Source of the DNA: Streptomyces roseus
GTDB lineage: Bacteria; Actinomycetota; Actinomycetes; Streptomycetales; Streptomycetaceae
DNA: 64,000 nucleotides
NCBI RefSeq assembly: GCF_001044425.1
Contig: NZ_LFML01000163.1
Location: 1 to 64,000 of the forward strand
Reading direction: 5' to 3'
Shown here: piece by piece, positions 44,479-53,259 of the stretch
Layout: every line of letters begins with the position of its first letter
Position numbering within the stretch: the first letter of the stretch is position 1
Translations under genes and position numbers: made by a program
Notes under the pieces: generated by a model
The model's database searches: none
What the model saw: only the letters and a program-made list of their open reading frames with translations
Told to the model about the DNA's origin: nothing

Positions 44479-45671
44479 TGCCCGCAGACCAGAGCGCCCC
44501 GCACCCCGGCGACGACATCGGCCGGGGTGCGGGCACGCGTCCCGTACCCGGGCACGACCCGCGCCTGCAATGGGTGGTCTCCCTCGCGGTCGTCGCGGTG
44601 GGAGTCCTGACGATCCGGCCCGTGGGGCTGAGCGGCCGGGGCCTGGCCGTAGCCGCACTCGTCGTGGTCAACTCCGCGGCGCTGCTGGCCCGTCGGCTGC
44701 CCGAGCACAAGGTCCCGCCGCGCCTCGCCCTCATCTGGCTCACGCTCGGGGTCGTCGCAGCTGCTGCCTTGATCGGCCTGAGCAGCAGCGGAACGGGCTA
44801 CCTCTTCGCTTTCATACTCGCCGGCCACATCGGATACCGGCTGGACACCCGGCAGGCCCTCGTCCTGGCGGGGTTCTGCAGCCTGCTCTGCGGTGCCGTG
44901 CTGTACCTGCGCCTGGGACCGGGGCACGAGGTGCTGCCGTGGGTGTTCGGCCTCACCGCCGGCGCCCCGGTCCTCATCGGCATCGCCAACCGCAGTCAGC
45001 GGCAGGCCGTACGGGCGGCGATCGACGCCGCCGAGTCGGCCGAACGCGCCGCCCGCGCCGAGGCGCGCACCGCCGTGCTCACCGAACGGGGCCGGATCGC
45101 CCGGGACGTGCACGACGTCCTGGCGCACTCCCTCGCCGGGATCAACATGCAGTTGGAGCTCGCGGACGCGCTGATCGACACGGGGGACCTGGAGAAGGTC
45201 CGAGAGGCCCACGCCAAGGCACACGGCCTCGTCAAGGAGAGCCTGAAGCAAGCGCAGTGGACCGTGCACGCCCTGCGGGAGGACGCGCTGCCGCTGCGGG
45301 AGACCCTCGCCTCGATGCTCGCGTCCTCGGGCCACCGGGACGCACTCACCGTCACCGGGGCCGTGCGCGAGTTGCCCGCCGATGTGGTCCGGTGCCTGTT
45401 GCGGATCGCCCAGGAAGCCCTGACCAACGCGGCCCGGCACGCGCCCGGGGGAGCCGTCTCGGTCGAGCTGGCGTTCACCCCGGCATCGACCGTGCTGGGA
45501 ATCCGCAACCGCCCCGCCACCCGACCTGTGCTCCCGGGTGAGGGCAGCGGGATGGGACTGATCGGCATGCGTGAACGTGTCGCCCAGCTGGGGGGAACGC
45601 TCACAGCGGGCCTGGCCACCGAGGGCCCGCACCGAGGCGACTGGCAAGTGGAGGCAGTGATCCCGCAATGA
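44478..45671 (+). CDS. NarL-type sensor histidine kinase
   Basis: 397 aa from GTG 44478 (GTG 44460 also fits). An N-terminal membrane domain with about five helices is followed by a HisKA_3 dimerisation helix with the phospho-acceptor RDVHDVLAHSLAG (His212). The HATPase domain shows EALTNAARHAPGG (N box) and GSGMGLIGMRERV (G box). The signal is unknown and is probably sensed in the membrane. Its stop overlaps the start of the response regulator (ATGA), so both are co-translated. Confidence 0.93.
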   Translation: MPADQSAPHPGDDIGRGAGTRPVPGHDPRLQWVVSLAVVAVGVLTIRPVGLSGRGLAVAALVVVNSAALLARRLPEHKVPPRLALIWLTLGVVAAAALIGLSSSGTGYLFAFILAGHIGYRLDTRQALVLAGFCSLLCGAVLYLRLGPGHEVLPWVFGLTAGAPVLIGIANRSQRQAVRAAIDAAESAERAARAEARTAVLTERGRIARDVHDVLAHSLAGINMQLELADALIDTGDLEKVREAHAKAHGLVKESLKQAQWTVHALREDALPLRETLASMLASSGHRDALTVTGAVRELPADVVRCLLRIAQEALTNAARHAPGGAVSVELAFTPASTVLGIRNRPATRPVLPGEGSGMGLIGMRERVAQLGGTLTAGLATEGPHRGDWQVEAVIPQ

Positions 45672-46333
45672 CCGGAGACGCAGTGCAGGAGCAGCAGTTG
45701 AAGGTGGTGGTCGCCGACGACCAGGCCGCGGTCCGCGAACCGCTGGCCGCGGTCCTCGCCCTGGCCGAGGGCATCGAGGTCGTCGCGGCCGCGGCGAACG
45801 GCACCGAGGTACTGGCGGCCGTCGCCGCCGGCCCGGTGGACGTGGTGCTGATGGACTTGCGGATGCCCGTCATGGACGGCATCGAGACGACCCGCCGACT
45901 GGCCGTCGAGGCCCCGCAGGTCGCGGTGGTCGTCCTGACCACCTTCGCCGACGACGACTCGATTCTCGGCGCGCTGGGCGCGGGAGCCCGGGGCTACCTG
46001 ACCAAGAACGCCGGACGCCAGGACATCACCCGCGCGATCCGGGCTGCGGCCGCCGGTCAGTCCGTACTCGACCGCGAGGTCCAGGAACGCCTCCTCGCCA
46101 CCGCCAGGACCAAGGCGCCCCCGCTCGAAGGGCCCCTGCCCGAGGACCTCACCCCCCGCGAACGCGAGGTCCTCGCGCTGATCGGCGAGGGCCTGCCCAA
46201 CCGGGGCATCGCCGAGCGGCTCTTCATCAGCGAGGCCACGGTCAAGACGCACATCAACAACCTGTTCGCCAAGGCCGGGATCCGTGACCGCGCGGACGCC
46301 GTCCGCCGCGCCATCGCATCGGGCCTGGCCTGA
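45668..46333 (+). CDS. NarL/LuxR-type response regulator
   Basis: 221 aa from ATG 45668, overlapping the kinase stop by 4 nt. Receiver domain with acidic pair ADD, phospho-Asp63 in LMDLRMPVMDG, and the conserved Thr/Lys (VVVLTTF, GYLTKNA). The LuxR-type helix-turn-helix is at the C-terminus: LTPREREVLALIGEGLPNRG, then IAERLFISEATVKTHINNLF. It is the cognate partner of the kinase at 44478. Targets are unknown. Confidence 0.95.
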   Translation: MTGDAVQEQQLKVVVADDQAAVREPLAAVLALAEGIEVVAAAANGTEVLAAVAAGPVDVVLMDLRMPVMDGIETTRRLAVEAPQVAVVVLTTFADDDSILGALGAGARGYLTKNAGRQDITRAIRAAAAGQSVLDREVQERLLATARTKAPPLEGPLPEDLTPREREVLALIGEGLPNRGIAERLFISEATVKTHINNLFAKAGIRDRADAVRRAIASGLA

Positions 46334-46393
46334 CCCGAACCGACCCGCCCCGGCCTGCGGCCTCACGCGCCGGTGGCGCGGCCTGCCGTGTGG

Positions 46394-47335
46394 TCAGGTG
46401 GCGTTCTTGCGGTGGCCGTCAGGCCCCGACAGGTCTTGCCGGGCCGCCTGCTCGCGCAGGGCCCGCAGGAACGCCGCAACGTGCGGGCGTTCGCCGTGCC
46501 GGCCGATCGTGGCCACGCCGATGTACCGGGTCGGAGCGGGCGCCTTGACCGGGACGACGCGCACGCCCGGCACGCTCGGGTGGAGTGCGATGGAGGGGAT
46601 GAGGGAGACGCCCATGCCCGCGGCGACGAGCGAGCGGGCGAAGAAGTAGTCGGTGGTGCTCCCGCGGACTTCCGGTGTGAAGCCCGCTCGCTCGGCGTAG
46701 CGGTGCAGGTACGCCTCGGTCTTGAGACAGCCGAGGATCCAGGGCTCGGCCGCCAGTTCGGCGATGTCCAGCGATTCGCGGGTGGCGAGCGGGTGCGCCT
46801 GCGGAAGTACGACGTGCAGCGCGTCCTCCAGCAGCGCGGTCCAGGTCAGGCCGGTGTTCGGGCCGGGCCCGAGGGGCAGGGGGCCGTCGAAGTGATAGGC
46901 GAGGGCCAAGTCCACGGCGCCTTGGCGGACCAGGGGCAGGGTGGTCTCGGGCTCGCCTTCCCGGACGTGGAGGAGGGTACGGGGACGGACCGCCGTGAAC
47001 CGGGTCAGCGCGCCGGGCAGCAGGTGCCGGCCGCCGGTGCTGAACGTGGCCACGGTCAGCTGCGTGCGGCCCGAGCCGAGCTGCTCCACCCGCTGCCTGG
47101 CATGTGCGAGTTCGGCCGCCACGGACTCGGCGGCACCGACCATGATGCGGCCGGCCTCGGTGAGGGTGACCCCGCGCGTGCTCCGTACCACGACCTCGAC
47201 TCCGAGGCTGCGTTCCAGCAGCGCCACGTGCTGGGAGACGGCGGAGGGCGTGAGGCGGAGCGCCGCGGCAGCCTTGGTGAAGCTGCCCTGCTCCGCCACG
47301 GCGCGCAGTACGCGCAGCCGCTGCACATCGATCAA
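46394..47335 (-). CDS. LysR-family regulator divergent from an SDR gene
   Basis: 313 aa from TTG 47335, with AAGGA 6 nt before it. Winged helix: VQRLRVLRAVAEQGSFTKAA, then LTPSAVSQHVALLERSLGVEVV. The effector domain has QLTVATFSTGGRHLLPGAL, VDLALAYHFDGPL and AGMGVSLIPSIALHP. It is divergent from an epimerase-like gene with 70 bp between. Two TGATCA palindromes there are candidate binding sites. Confidence 0.92.
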   Translation of the reverse strand: MIDVQRLRVLRAVAEQGSFTKAAAALRLTPSAVSQHVALLERSLGVEVVVRSTRGVTLTEAGRIMVGAAESVAAELAHARQRVEQLGSGRTQLTVATFSTGGRHLLPGALTRFTAVRPRTLLHVREGEPETTLPLVRQGAVDLALAYHFDGPLPLGPGPNTGLTWTALLEDALHVVLPQAHPLATRESLDIAELAAEPWILGCLKTEAYLHRYAERAGFTPEVRGSTTDYFFARSLVAAGMGVSLIPSIALHPSVPGVRVVPVKAPAPTRYIGVATIGRHGERPHVAAFLRALREQAARQDLSGPDGHRKNAT

Positions 47336-47362
47336 CAGTTTTCCTTAAAGCGCTTCCAGTAG

Positions 47363-47383
47363 GTGATCACTTCTGCTGATCAC
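47363..47383. promoter_or_regulatory. Paired TGATCA sites between LysR and SDR genes
   Basis: GTGATCAC (47363-47370) and CTGATCAC (47376-47383), centres 13 bp apart. Each is a palindrome, and the pair lies midway between the divergent starts. Confidence 0.5.
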
Positions 47384-47405
47384 GATAGGCGCCCAGAGTG
47401 AAGGC

Positions 47406-48353
47406 ATGCAAAGGATTCTCGTCATCGGCGGAAGCCGGTACTTCGGAAAGCTCCTGGTCGAGCGTCTTCAGGCGGCAGGGCACGAGGTCACGGTGATGAA
47501 CCGGGGCTCCGGCCGGCCGCCCGCCGGCGTCGAGCACCTCCTCATCGACCGCGACGACGAGGAGGCGCTCGTCGCGGCCCTCGGCTCCCGCACCTTCGAC
47601 GTGGTCGTCGACCAGGTCTGCTACACGCCCGTTCAGGCGGCGATCGCCGCCAAGGTCTTCGCGGGCCGCACGCGCCGCTACGTCATGACCTCCACGATCG
47701 AGGTGTACGACCCCGCGACCGCTGCGCTGCCCGCCGTGCCACCGGGCCACGGGGCGCCGGAGGAGACCGTGGACCCGGCCGCCTGGCTCGTGGCCATGGA
47801 CCTGCCCTGGCACGAGGCGGCCTACCTCGCGGGACACTACGCGGAGGGCAAGCGGCAGGCGGAGGCCGTCCTGGCCCGGGCCGGTGGCTTCACGTTCGCC
47901 TGCGTGCGCAGTGCGCACGTACTCGGCGGCGGCGTACGGGAGTTCACCGGCCGGTTGGCCCACTACACCGAGCGCATTCGCCGAGGCGAAGCCGTCGAGG
48001 TGCACGAGGACCCGCTGCCCACGGTGTTCATCCACCACGCCGAACTGGCGGCCGTACTGCTCTGGGCGGCCACCGGCAGTGACTTCGCCGGGCCGGTCAA
48101 CGCCTGCTCCGACGGGCTGCTGGACGTGCGCGACCTCGCCGCGACGGTTGCCGCCGCCGTCGGCCGCGAACCCGTCTACCGGATGGTCGCCGCCGGCGCG
48201 CCGGCCTCGCCGTTCTCCTTCGACCGCTCCTACGCAATGAGCAACGCCCGCGCGAAAAGCCTGGGTTACCTGTTCTCCCGCACCGCCGACTGGCTTCCCG
48301 GCGCCGTCGCCGAGGCCCTCGCCGCATCCCCCGCCATCCCCACCACCGACTGA
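47406..48353 (+). CDS. NAD-dependent epimerase/dehydratase-like SDR
   Basis: 315 aa from ATG 47406. Extended SDR: Rossmann motif QRILVIGGSRYFGKLLVERL, catalytic YAEGK and VRSAHVLGGG. It belongs with atypical extended SDRs (RNA-binding/epimerase-like) such as those with VIGGSRFxGK at the N-terminus. The substrate cannot be read from sequence. It is divergent from a LysR gene and followed 13 bp later by the remnant of an aldo/keto reductase, so a working operon once had two enzymes. Confidence 0.88.
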   Translation: MQRILVIGGSRYFGKLLVERLQAAGHEVTVMNRGSGRPPAGVEHLLIDRDDEEALVAALGSRTFDVVVDQVCYTPVQAAIAAKVFAGRTRRYVMTSTIEVYDPATAALPAVPPGHGAPEETVDPAAWLVAMDLPWHEAAYLAGHYAEGKRQAEAVLARAGGFTFACVRSAHVLGGGVREFTGRLAHYTERIRRGEAVEVHEDPLPTVFIHHAELAAVLLWAATGSDFAGPVNACSDGLLDVRDLAATVAAAVGREPVYRMVAAGAPASPFSFDRSYAMSNARAKSLGYLFSRTADWLPGAVAEALAASPAIPTTD

Positions 48354-48366
48354 GGAGCACCCCACC

Positions 48367-48740
48367 ATGCAGTACCGCGCCATCGGAGACACCACCGTCA
48401 GCGCCATCGGGCTGGGCGCCATGCCGCTGTCCATCGAACACCGCCCTGACGAGGGCCGGGCATGGCCATAGCCACCGTCCACGCCGCACTCGACGCCGGC
48501 GTCACACTCGTCGCGGGCCCTGGCCCGTTACGGCGGCGACACCTCCCACGTCCTGGCCGCCACCAAGGGTGGGCGCGCTCGACCCGGGGACGGGAGCTGG
48601 ACCGTCAACGGCGACCCGGACCACCTCAAGCGCGCCGCCGAAGCCTCCGCGAAACGGCTGGGCGTCGAGGCGATCGGCCTGTACCAGCCAGCCCCTTCCC
48701 GAACCTTGAAGGACCACATCTGCCCGGCCTGGTCGCCTGC
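48367..48740 (+). pseudogene. Aldo/keto reductase, broken and truncated
   Basis: ATG 48367 (GAGGAG upstream) gives the normal family start MQYRAIGDTTVSAIGLGAMP but hits a stop at 48469. The sense continues in another frame (IATVHAALDAGVTLV) and then back in the first (RALARYGGDTSHVLAATKGG, DGSWTVNGDPDHLKRAA, LGVEAIGLYQ). A block of about 20 residues that holds the catalytic Asp and Tyr (DTADAY type) is missing, and the gene ends after LYQ, so more than half is lost. It probably once formed an operon with the SDR upstream. Confidence 0.82.
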
Positions 48741-48802
48741 CACGGCGCTCCGAATTCCCGCACAGTCCGACCGGGACGCGGCGCAGGCGCGATGATGGAA
48801 GC

Positions 48803-49702
48803 ATGCTCTGGTCACCTCCAGCACTCACCGAGCTCCGGACCCGGGCAGGGGAGGAGCTCCTACGCCGAGTGGCGGGCCCCTCGGCGCACGACAAGCGTGC
48901 GCGCATCCACGGCGCTCCCGGTCCGCGCTGGTTCGAGCCCGGCAGTCCGATCAGACTCGTGCACGCGGACGCGTCGATGTACGTCGGCGGACTGGCCGCG
49001 CTGCTGCTGCAGTCCCTGCACCCGCATGCGATGGCGGCCGTCTGGGCGCACTCCGGATTCAGGGGAGACCCCTGGGGCCGGCTCCAGCGGACCAGTACGT
49101 TCCTGGCTGTCACGACGTTCGGTACGGACCAGGACGCTGCTCAGGCGGTACGTCGGGTGCGTGGCGTCCACGACCGGATCAGCGGGGTCACGTCGCAGGG
49201 CGAGCCCTACCGCGCCTCCGACCCGCATCTCCTGGCCTGGGTACACGCCGCCGAGGCGGAGTGCTTCCTGCGGGCCTACCAGCGCTACGGGCGCCGGCCC
49301 CTGAACCGGGCCGGGCAGGACGCGTACGTGCGCGACATGGCGCTGGTCGCCGCCCGCCTGGGCGCCGAGGACCCGCCCGCCACCCGCGCGGAGCTGTCCG
49401 CCCGCCTCGCCCGGTACCGCGGAGAGCTCCGCTCCACCGCGGAGTCGCGCGAGACGACCGAGTACCTGCTGTCGCATCCTCCGCTGCCGAGGGCCGTACG
49501 GGTTCCGTACGCCCTCCTGGCCGCCGCCGCCGTGGACCTCCTGCCCCCATGGGCGAGACGGCAGCTGTCCCTTCCCCTCTCGGCACGGCTCCTGCGGCCC
49601 TTGGCCGGGGTCGGAGGCCGTGCGGTGATCGCCGGGATCCGGTGGGCCACGCCGCCGGTACCCGCGGCCGCGGCCCCGGACGCCGGTAGCGCTCTGCCGT
49701 AA
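48803..49702 (+). CDS. MpaB-family oxygenase (DUF2236)
   Basis: 299 aa from ATG 48803 with TGGAAG upstream. The DUF2236/MpaB layout is clear: LLLQSLHPHAMAAVWAHSGF, then DPWGRLQRTSTFLAVTTFG, RVRGVHDRISGV, DPHLLAWVHAAEAECFLRAY and the Arg-rich tail. Members are haem- or metal-dependent oxygenases such as latex-clearing protein and the mycophenolate prenyl-chain enzyme; the conserved His/Arg residues are present. The substrate here is unknown. It starts just after the aldo/keto reductase remnant and appears monocistronic. Confidence 0.88.
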   Translation: MLWSPPALTELRTRAGEELLRRVAGPSAHDKRARIHGAPGPRWFEPGSPIRLVHADASMYVGGLAALLLQSLHPHAMAAVWAHSGFRGDPWGRLQRTSTFLAVTTFGTDQDAAQAVRRVRGVHDRISGVTSQGEPYRASDPHLLAWVHAAEAECFLRAYQRYGRRPLNRAGQDAYVRDMALVAARLGAEDPPATRAELSARLARYRGELRSTAESRETTEYLLSHPPLPRAVRVPYALLAAAAVDLLPPWARRQLSLPLSARLLRPLAGVGGRAVIAGIRWATPPVPAAAAPDAGSALP

Positions 49703-49905
49703 TCCGGACCGGGCGGCGCGGTGGGGAGAGGATGCTCAGGCACGCGCTTCCCGGCGATCGAGCAGGTGACACCCGCCAGGGACGGCTCCGCACAGACCGT
49801 GTAGACGCCAATTCGGTGCAGAACCGCTGCGACTTTCGCTAACGTCTCATTTCGGTCATTCTCGACTCGTCGGTGCTGTACAAGCGACTGATCCCAGGAG
49901 TGGCC

Positions 49906-50442
49906 ATGGACCTTCGTGATGAACTGCCGGTCGATCATCCCCTCAGCCGCGTCTACCGGGTCGGCGCTGCGCTGTGCGGGCTCCTCCTCCTCGTCTTCGG
50001 ATGCCTCGGCTTCGCCGGCAGCCTCTCCTCCTTCGACACCGCCGGGCAGCGCATCGCGGGGATGTCCACGAACGGGCTGCTGAGCACCATCTCCGTGGTC
50101 TTCGGCTTGCTCCTCTTCGTCGCGGCTCTGATCGGCGGCAACGTCGCTTCGAGCGTCAACATCGCAGTCGGGGTGCTGTTCGTGCTGAGTGGCTTCGTCC
50201 ACTTGTTTCTCATCGGGCGGCCGGGCAACATCCTCGACTTCGGTATGACGAACGTGATCTTCAGCTTCCTCATGGGCCTGCTGATCATGACCTTCGGCAT
50301 GTACGGCCGAGTCAGCGGCGGTCTCCCTCACGACAACCCCTACTGGCAGCGTCGCCACCGTGGCGACACGACGCCGGAAGCCGAAGCCACCCAGAGCGTC
50401 CTGGCGGGCGGCACCGCGCAGCCCCAACTGCCGAGGCGGTAG
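49906..50442 (+). CDS. DUF4383 membrane protein
   Basis: 178 aa from ATG 49906 after CAGGAGTGG. Four hydrophobic helices (VGAALCGLLLLVFGCLGFAG, then TISVVFGLLLFVAALIGG, ASSVNIAVGVLFVLSGFVHL, and VIFSFLMGLLIMTFGMYG) with the DUF4383 order, and a hydrophilic C-terminal tail. The function is unknown. It ends 3 bp before the following SDR gene, so both are co-transcribed. Confidence 0.83.
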   Translation: MDLRDELPVDHPLSRVYRVGAALCGLLLLVFGCLGFAGSLSSFDTAGQRIAGMSTNGLLSTISVVFGLLLFVAALIGGNVASSVNIAVGVLFVLSGFVHLFLIGRPGNILDFGMTNVIFSFLMGLLIMTFGMYGRVSGGLPHDNPYWQRRHRGDTTPEAEATQSVLAGGTAQPQLPRR

Positions 50443-50445
50443 CTC

Positions 50446-51114
50446 GTGGACGGCGAGGCGCCCCGCGTGCTGGTGGTCGGTGCCACGGGCGAGCTCGGCA
50501 CTCACGCGGTCCACGGCCTGCTGGCCCGCGGGGCTCAGCCCGCCGTGGCCGGGCGTGACACCGCCCGACTGGACGCTCTGGCGATCCGGACCGGCTGCCC
50601 GGCCTTTCCCATCGATGCCTACGACCTGGACGGCTGCGCCCGAGCGGCACCTCGGGCGGCCGCCGCTCTCGGCGGACTCGACGGAGTTCTGGTGGCCGTC
50701 GGCGTTCCCGCGTTCGGCAGTGCGGACTCCGTACCGGACGCGGTCGCTGAACACCTGATGACCGTCAACGCGCTGTGCCCCATGGCTGTGCTCCGCGGAG
50801 CGGTCCCCGTGGTGCGCGACGGCGGGTTCCTCGCCGCGATCACGGGCGCCATCGTCGAAACGCCGCTCATGGGAACCGCTGACTACGCGGCCGCGAAATC
50901 GGCGCTTTCCGTCTGGCTCGGAGTGGTCTCCCGCGAAGTACGCCGCCGTGGCGTGGACGTCGTCGACGCACGACTGCCCCATATGGATACGGGGTTCACC
51001 ACGCGCGCCATCGCAGGGAGCCCACCGCGTCTCCCGGCCGGCGCGGATCCGGCCACAGAAATGGCGGCACTGCTCGACCGCCTCCTTAGACATCTCGCAT
51101 CCGCTCGCCGGTAA
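50446..51114 (+). CDS. Short-chain dehydrogenase/reductase
   Basis: 222 aa from GTG 50446, 3 nt after the stop of the DUF4383 gene. Classical SDR: VLVVGATGELGTHAVHGL (NAD(P) motif), ITGAIVETPL (catalytic Ser replaced in part) and YAAAKSAL (YxxxK). The GATGxxG start and short length resemble sugar-epimerase-like members. The substrate is unknown. The pairing with a membrane protein gives no clue. Confidence 0.85.
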   Translation: MDGEAPRVLVVGATGELGTHAVHGLLARGAQPAVAGRDTARLDALAIRTGCPAFPIDAYDLDGCARAAPRAAAALGGLDGVLVAVGVPAFGSADSVPDAVAEHLMTVNALCPMAVLRGAVPVVRDGGFLAAITGAIVETPLMGTADYAAAKSALSVWLGVVSREVRRRGVDVVDARLPHMDTGFTTRAIAGSPPRLPAGADPATEMAALLDRLLRHLASARR

Positions 51115-51194
51115 TCCCCGAACGGCCCCGAGAACCGCTCGTGTACTCGCGGCGGGTTCCACCCCCGCCCGGGCCGCCGCGGCGTGCGCCTCGT

Positions 51195-51950
51195 TCAGGG
51201 CCGGCCCTCCGCACGCGTGGTGAGGCGGCCGGCCGCTTCGAGCCGGGCCAGGCGATGGTGTTCGCGCCGCGCCCACCGCCGGACCCGGTCGGGGCGCAGG
51301 GGGGCGCCGTGGCCCACGTGCAGGGCGGTGGGGTCGAGGTCGAGCATCGCCTGGAGACTGGCGAGATTGCCGACCGGGTCGTCGTGGAAGGGCGGGTTGG
51401 CGGGCCTTCCGGGGATGAGGCCCATGAAGGAGTTGGCGACCAAGTCGCCGGCGACGAGGTCGCCCTCGTCGGTGAGGACGGAGACGGAGCCCGCGGTGTG
51501 CCCGGGGGTGGGCATGACGCGTCCCGCGACACCGAAGTCCTCCAGGCTGGTCGCGGCGCTGATCAGCACGTCGGGCTCGAACGGTTCGGCCTGGACGTGG
51601 AGCTCCTTGCGGCGGGCCATCGCGCGGCCCATCGGTCCGGTCGGCAGGTATGGCGCGCGGGCCCGGCCGCCTCGGTACGGTCCGAGGTCGGCGACGTGGG
51701 CCGCGACGGGCGCGCCGGTGAGGCGGTGCAGCTCGGCGGCGGAACCGAAGTGGTCGATGTGGCCGTGGGTGATGACGATCAGCGAGACGTCGGCCGGGTC
51801 CACCCCGTACTCGGTGATCCGGTCGATGATCCGCCGGCCGCTGCCGGGCGTCCCCGAGTCGACGATCACCGGCCGACTGCCCAACAGCAGGTAGGCGTTG
51901 ACCGCGTGCCGGCCCAGGACCGGGATCGGGAGGACCTTCGTACGGGACAT
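51195..51950 (-). CDS. MBL-fold metallo-hydrolase
   Basis: 251 aa from ATG 51950. Zinc-ligand motif THGHIDH at 61-67 (HxHxDH), further ligands in PTPGHTAGSVSV, GDLVAGDLV and HVGHGAPLRP. Typical beta-lactamase-fold hydrolase such as a glyoxalase-II-like or lactonase enzyme; the substrate is not predictable. Its start lies 109 bp downstream of the stop of the GlxA-type regulator on the same strand, which may control it. Confidence 0.9.
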   Translation of the reverse strand: MSRTKVLPIPVLGRHAVNAYLLLGSRPVIVDSGTPGSGRRIIDRITEYGVDPADVSLIVITHGHIDHFGSAAELHRLTGAPVAAHVADLGPYRGGRARAPYLPTGPMGRAMARRKELHVQAEPFEPDVLISAATSLEDFGVAGRVMPTPGHTAGSVSVLTDEGDLVAGDLVANSFMGLIPGRPANPPFHDDPVGNLASLQAMLDLDPTALHVGHGAPLRPDRVRRWARREHHRLARLEAAGRLTTRAEGRP

Positions 51951-52059
51951 GGTGTGCTCCAGTGTGTCGCGGCAGCCCGTGTGCGGGCATGCTTGAGATC
52001 CGCCGGGCGGCGATCGAGAGTGCGCGGTACGTCCGGCCGGGGGGCGGGGGAGTGGATGG

Positions 52060-53043
52060 CTACCGGAAGCGGCGCCGGTACTCCGCGGGGGTCGTTCCCA
52101 GCCTGCGCTGGAAGGAGCGGTGCAAGGTGTCCACCGAGCCCAGACCGCTGACCGCGGCGGTCTCCGGCAGGCTGTGGTCGCTCTCCTCCAACAATCGCCG
52201 GGCGGCCTCCAGTCGAGCGGCCTCCACGTAGGCGGCAGGCGTGGTGCCGGTGCGCTGACGGAACACGCGCGTGAAGTGCCGCACGCTCAAGTGCAGGCGC
52301 TCGGCGAGGACTTCGGCCGACAGGTCCTCGGCGAGGTGGTCGGCGATCCACCGCCGCAGGTCGTCGATCCGGTCGTCGGCGGGAGCCTCGTCCTGTACGG
52401 AGAGCGGCACGCTGAACTGGCTCTGCCCGCCGGAGCGCTTGACGTACATGACCATCATCCGGGCGGCGGCCAGGGCCACTGCCCCGCCGTGGTCCTCGGC
52501 GACCATCGCGAGCGCCATGTCCATCCCCGAGGTGACACCGGCGCAGGTCCATACGGGTCCGGAGCGGATGAAGATCGGGTCCGGGTCGACGGTGACCTGC
52601 GGATGCTCCGCGGCCAGCCGGGCAGCGGTCAGCCAGTGCGTCGTCGCGCGCCTCCCGTCGAGCAGCCCGGCAGCGGCAAGGAGGTGGGCGCCGGCGCAGA
52701 TCGAACCCGTCCTGCCGGCCCGCGGAGCCGCCCGCCGCAACCATGCGGTGACCTGGGCGTCGACCACCGGCTCCACCGCGCCGTCGGCCAGGTCGATGGC
52801 ACCGGCGACGAGCAGGGTGTCGACCCGGCCGTCCACCTCGTCGAGGGCCAGGTCGGCCAGCAGCCGGACCCCACTACCCGTCGGCAGTTCGCCACCATCG
52901 GCCGTCGCGATCCGTACCTGGTAGGCGGGCCGGTCGCCGCCGAGGACCCGGGAGGCGACGGAGAACACCTCGGCCGGGCCGGTGACGTCCAGCAGCTCCA
53001 CCCCGGGAAAGGCGGCGATGACGACTCTGTGCGTTTCGGGCAT
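52060..53043 (-). CDS. GlxA-type regulator (DJ-1/PfpI sensor + AraC domain)
   Basis: 327 aa from ATG 53043 (AGG 2 nt before). The N-terminal 170 residues are a DJ-1/PfpI-like domain (HRVVIAAFPGVELLDVTGPAEVF) with the elbow SICAGAHLLAAAGLL containing the conserved Cys. The C-terminal AraC domain has two helix-turn-helices: LSAEVLAERLHLSVRHFTRV, then TAAVSGLGSVDTLHRSFQRR. Such regulators sense metabolites such as amines or aldehydes. It may control the downstream MBL hydrolase. A 10-bp repeat array lies between it and the divergent MEDS gene. Confidence 0.92.
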   Translation of the reverse strand: MPETHRVVIAAFPGVELLDVTGPAEVFSVASRVLGGDRPAYQVRIATADGGELPTGSGVRLLADLALDEVDGRVDTLLVAGAIDLADGAVEPVVDAQVTAWLRRAAPRAGRTGSICAGAHLLAAAGLLDGRRATTHWLTAARLAAEHPQVTVDPDPIFIRSGPVWTCAGVTSGMDMALAMVAEDHGGAVALAAARMMVMYVKRSGGQSQFSVPLSVQDEAPADDRIDDLRRWIADHLAEDLSAEVLAERLHLSVRHFTRVFRQRTGTTPAAYVEAARLEAARRLLEESDHSLPETAAVSGLGSVDTLHRSFQRRLGTTPAEYRRRFR

Positions 53044-53140
53044 GACCTGATCATCACGTCCCTCCCCGATGGCTGCAATGACGAGGATGCGGCACATCCG
53101 GCCATCCCGAGCCCCATCCGCCCAGCTGGCCGAGACTGTT

Positions 53141-53190
53141 CTTCACGTGTCTCCACGTGTCTCCGCGTGTCTCCCCGTGTCTTCACGCGC
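53141..53190. repeat. 10-bp tandem repeat array, five units
   Basis: Units CTTCACGTGT, CTCCACGTGT, CTCCGCGTGT, CTCCCCGTGT and CTTCACGCGC are head to tail. The period of 10 bp equals about one helical turn, so all units face the same side of the DNA. It lies in the divergent region between the GlxA-type and MEDS genes. Confidence 0.9.
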
Positions 53191-53243
53191 CAGTGCCGGG
53201 ATGCATGATTCAGCCGTAGCGAGATCGCCCCGTCACGGCGCAG

Positions 53244-53259
53244 TAGTCTGATCCATGCA
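53244..53259 (+). promoter_or_regulatory. Possible -10 box of the MEDS-STAS gene
   Basis: TAGTCT (53244-53249) is 9 nt before ATG 53259 and 54 nt after the repeat array. Confidence 0.35.

Noticed and set aside
53141-53190. CRISPR array
   Set aside because: The units are 10 bp and adjacent, with no spacers.
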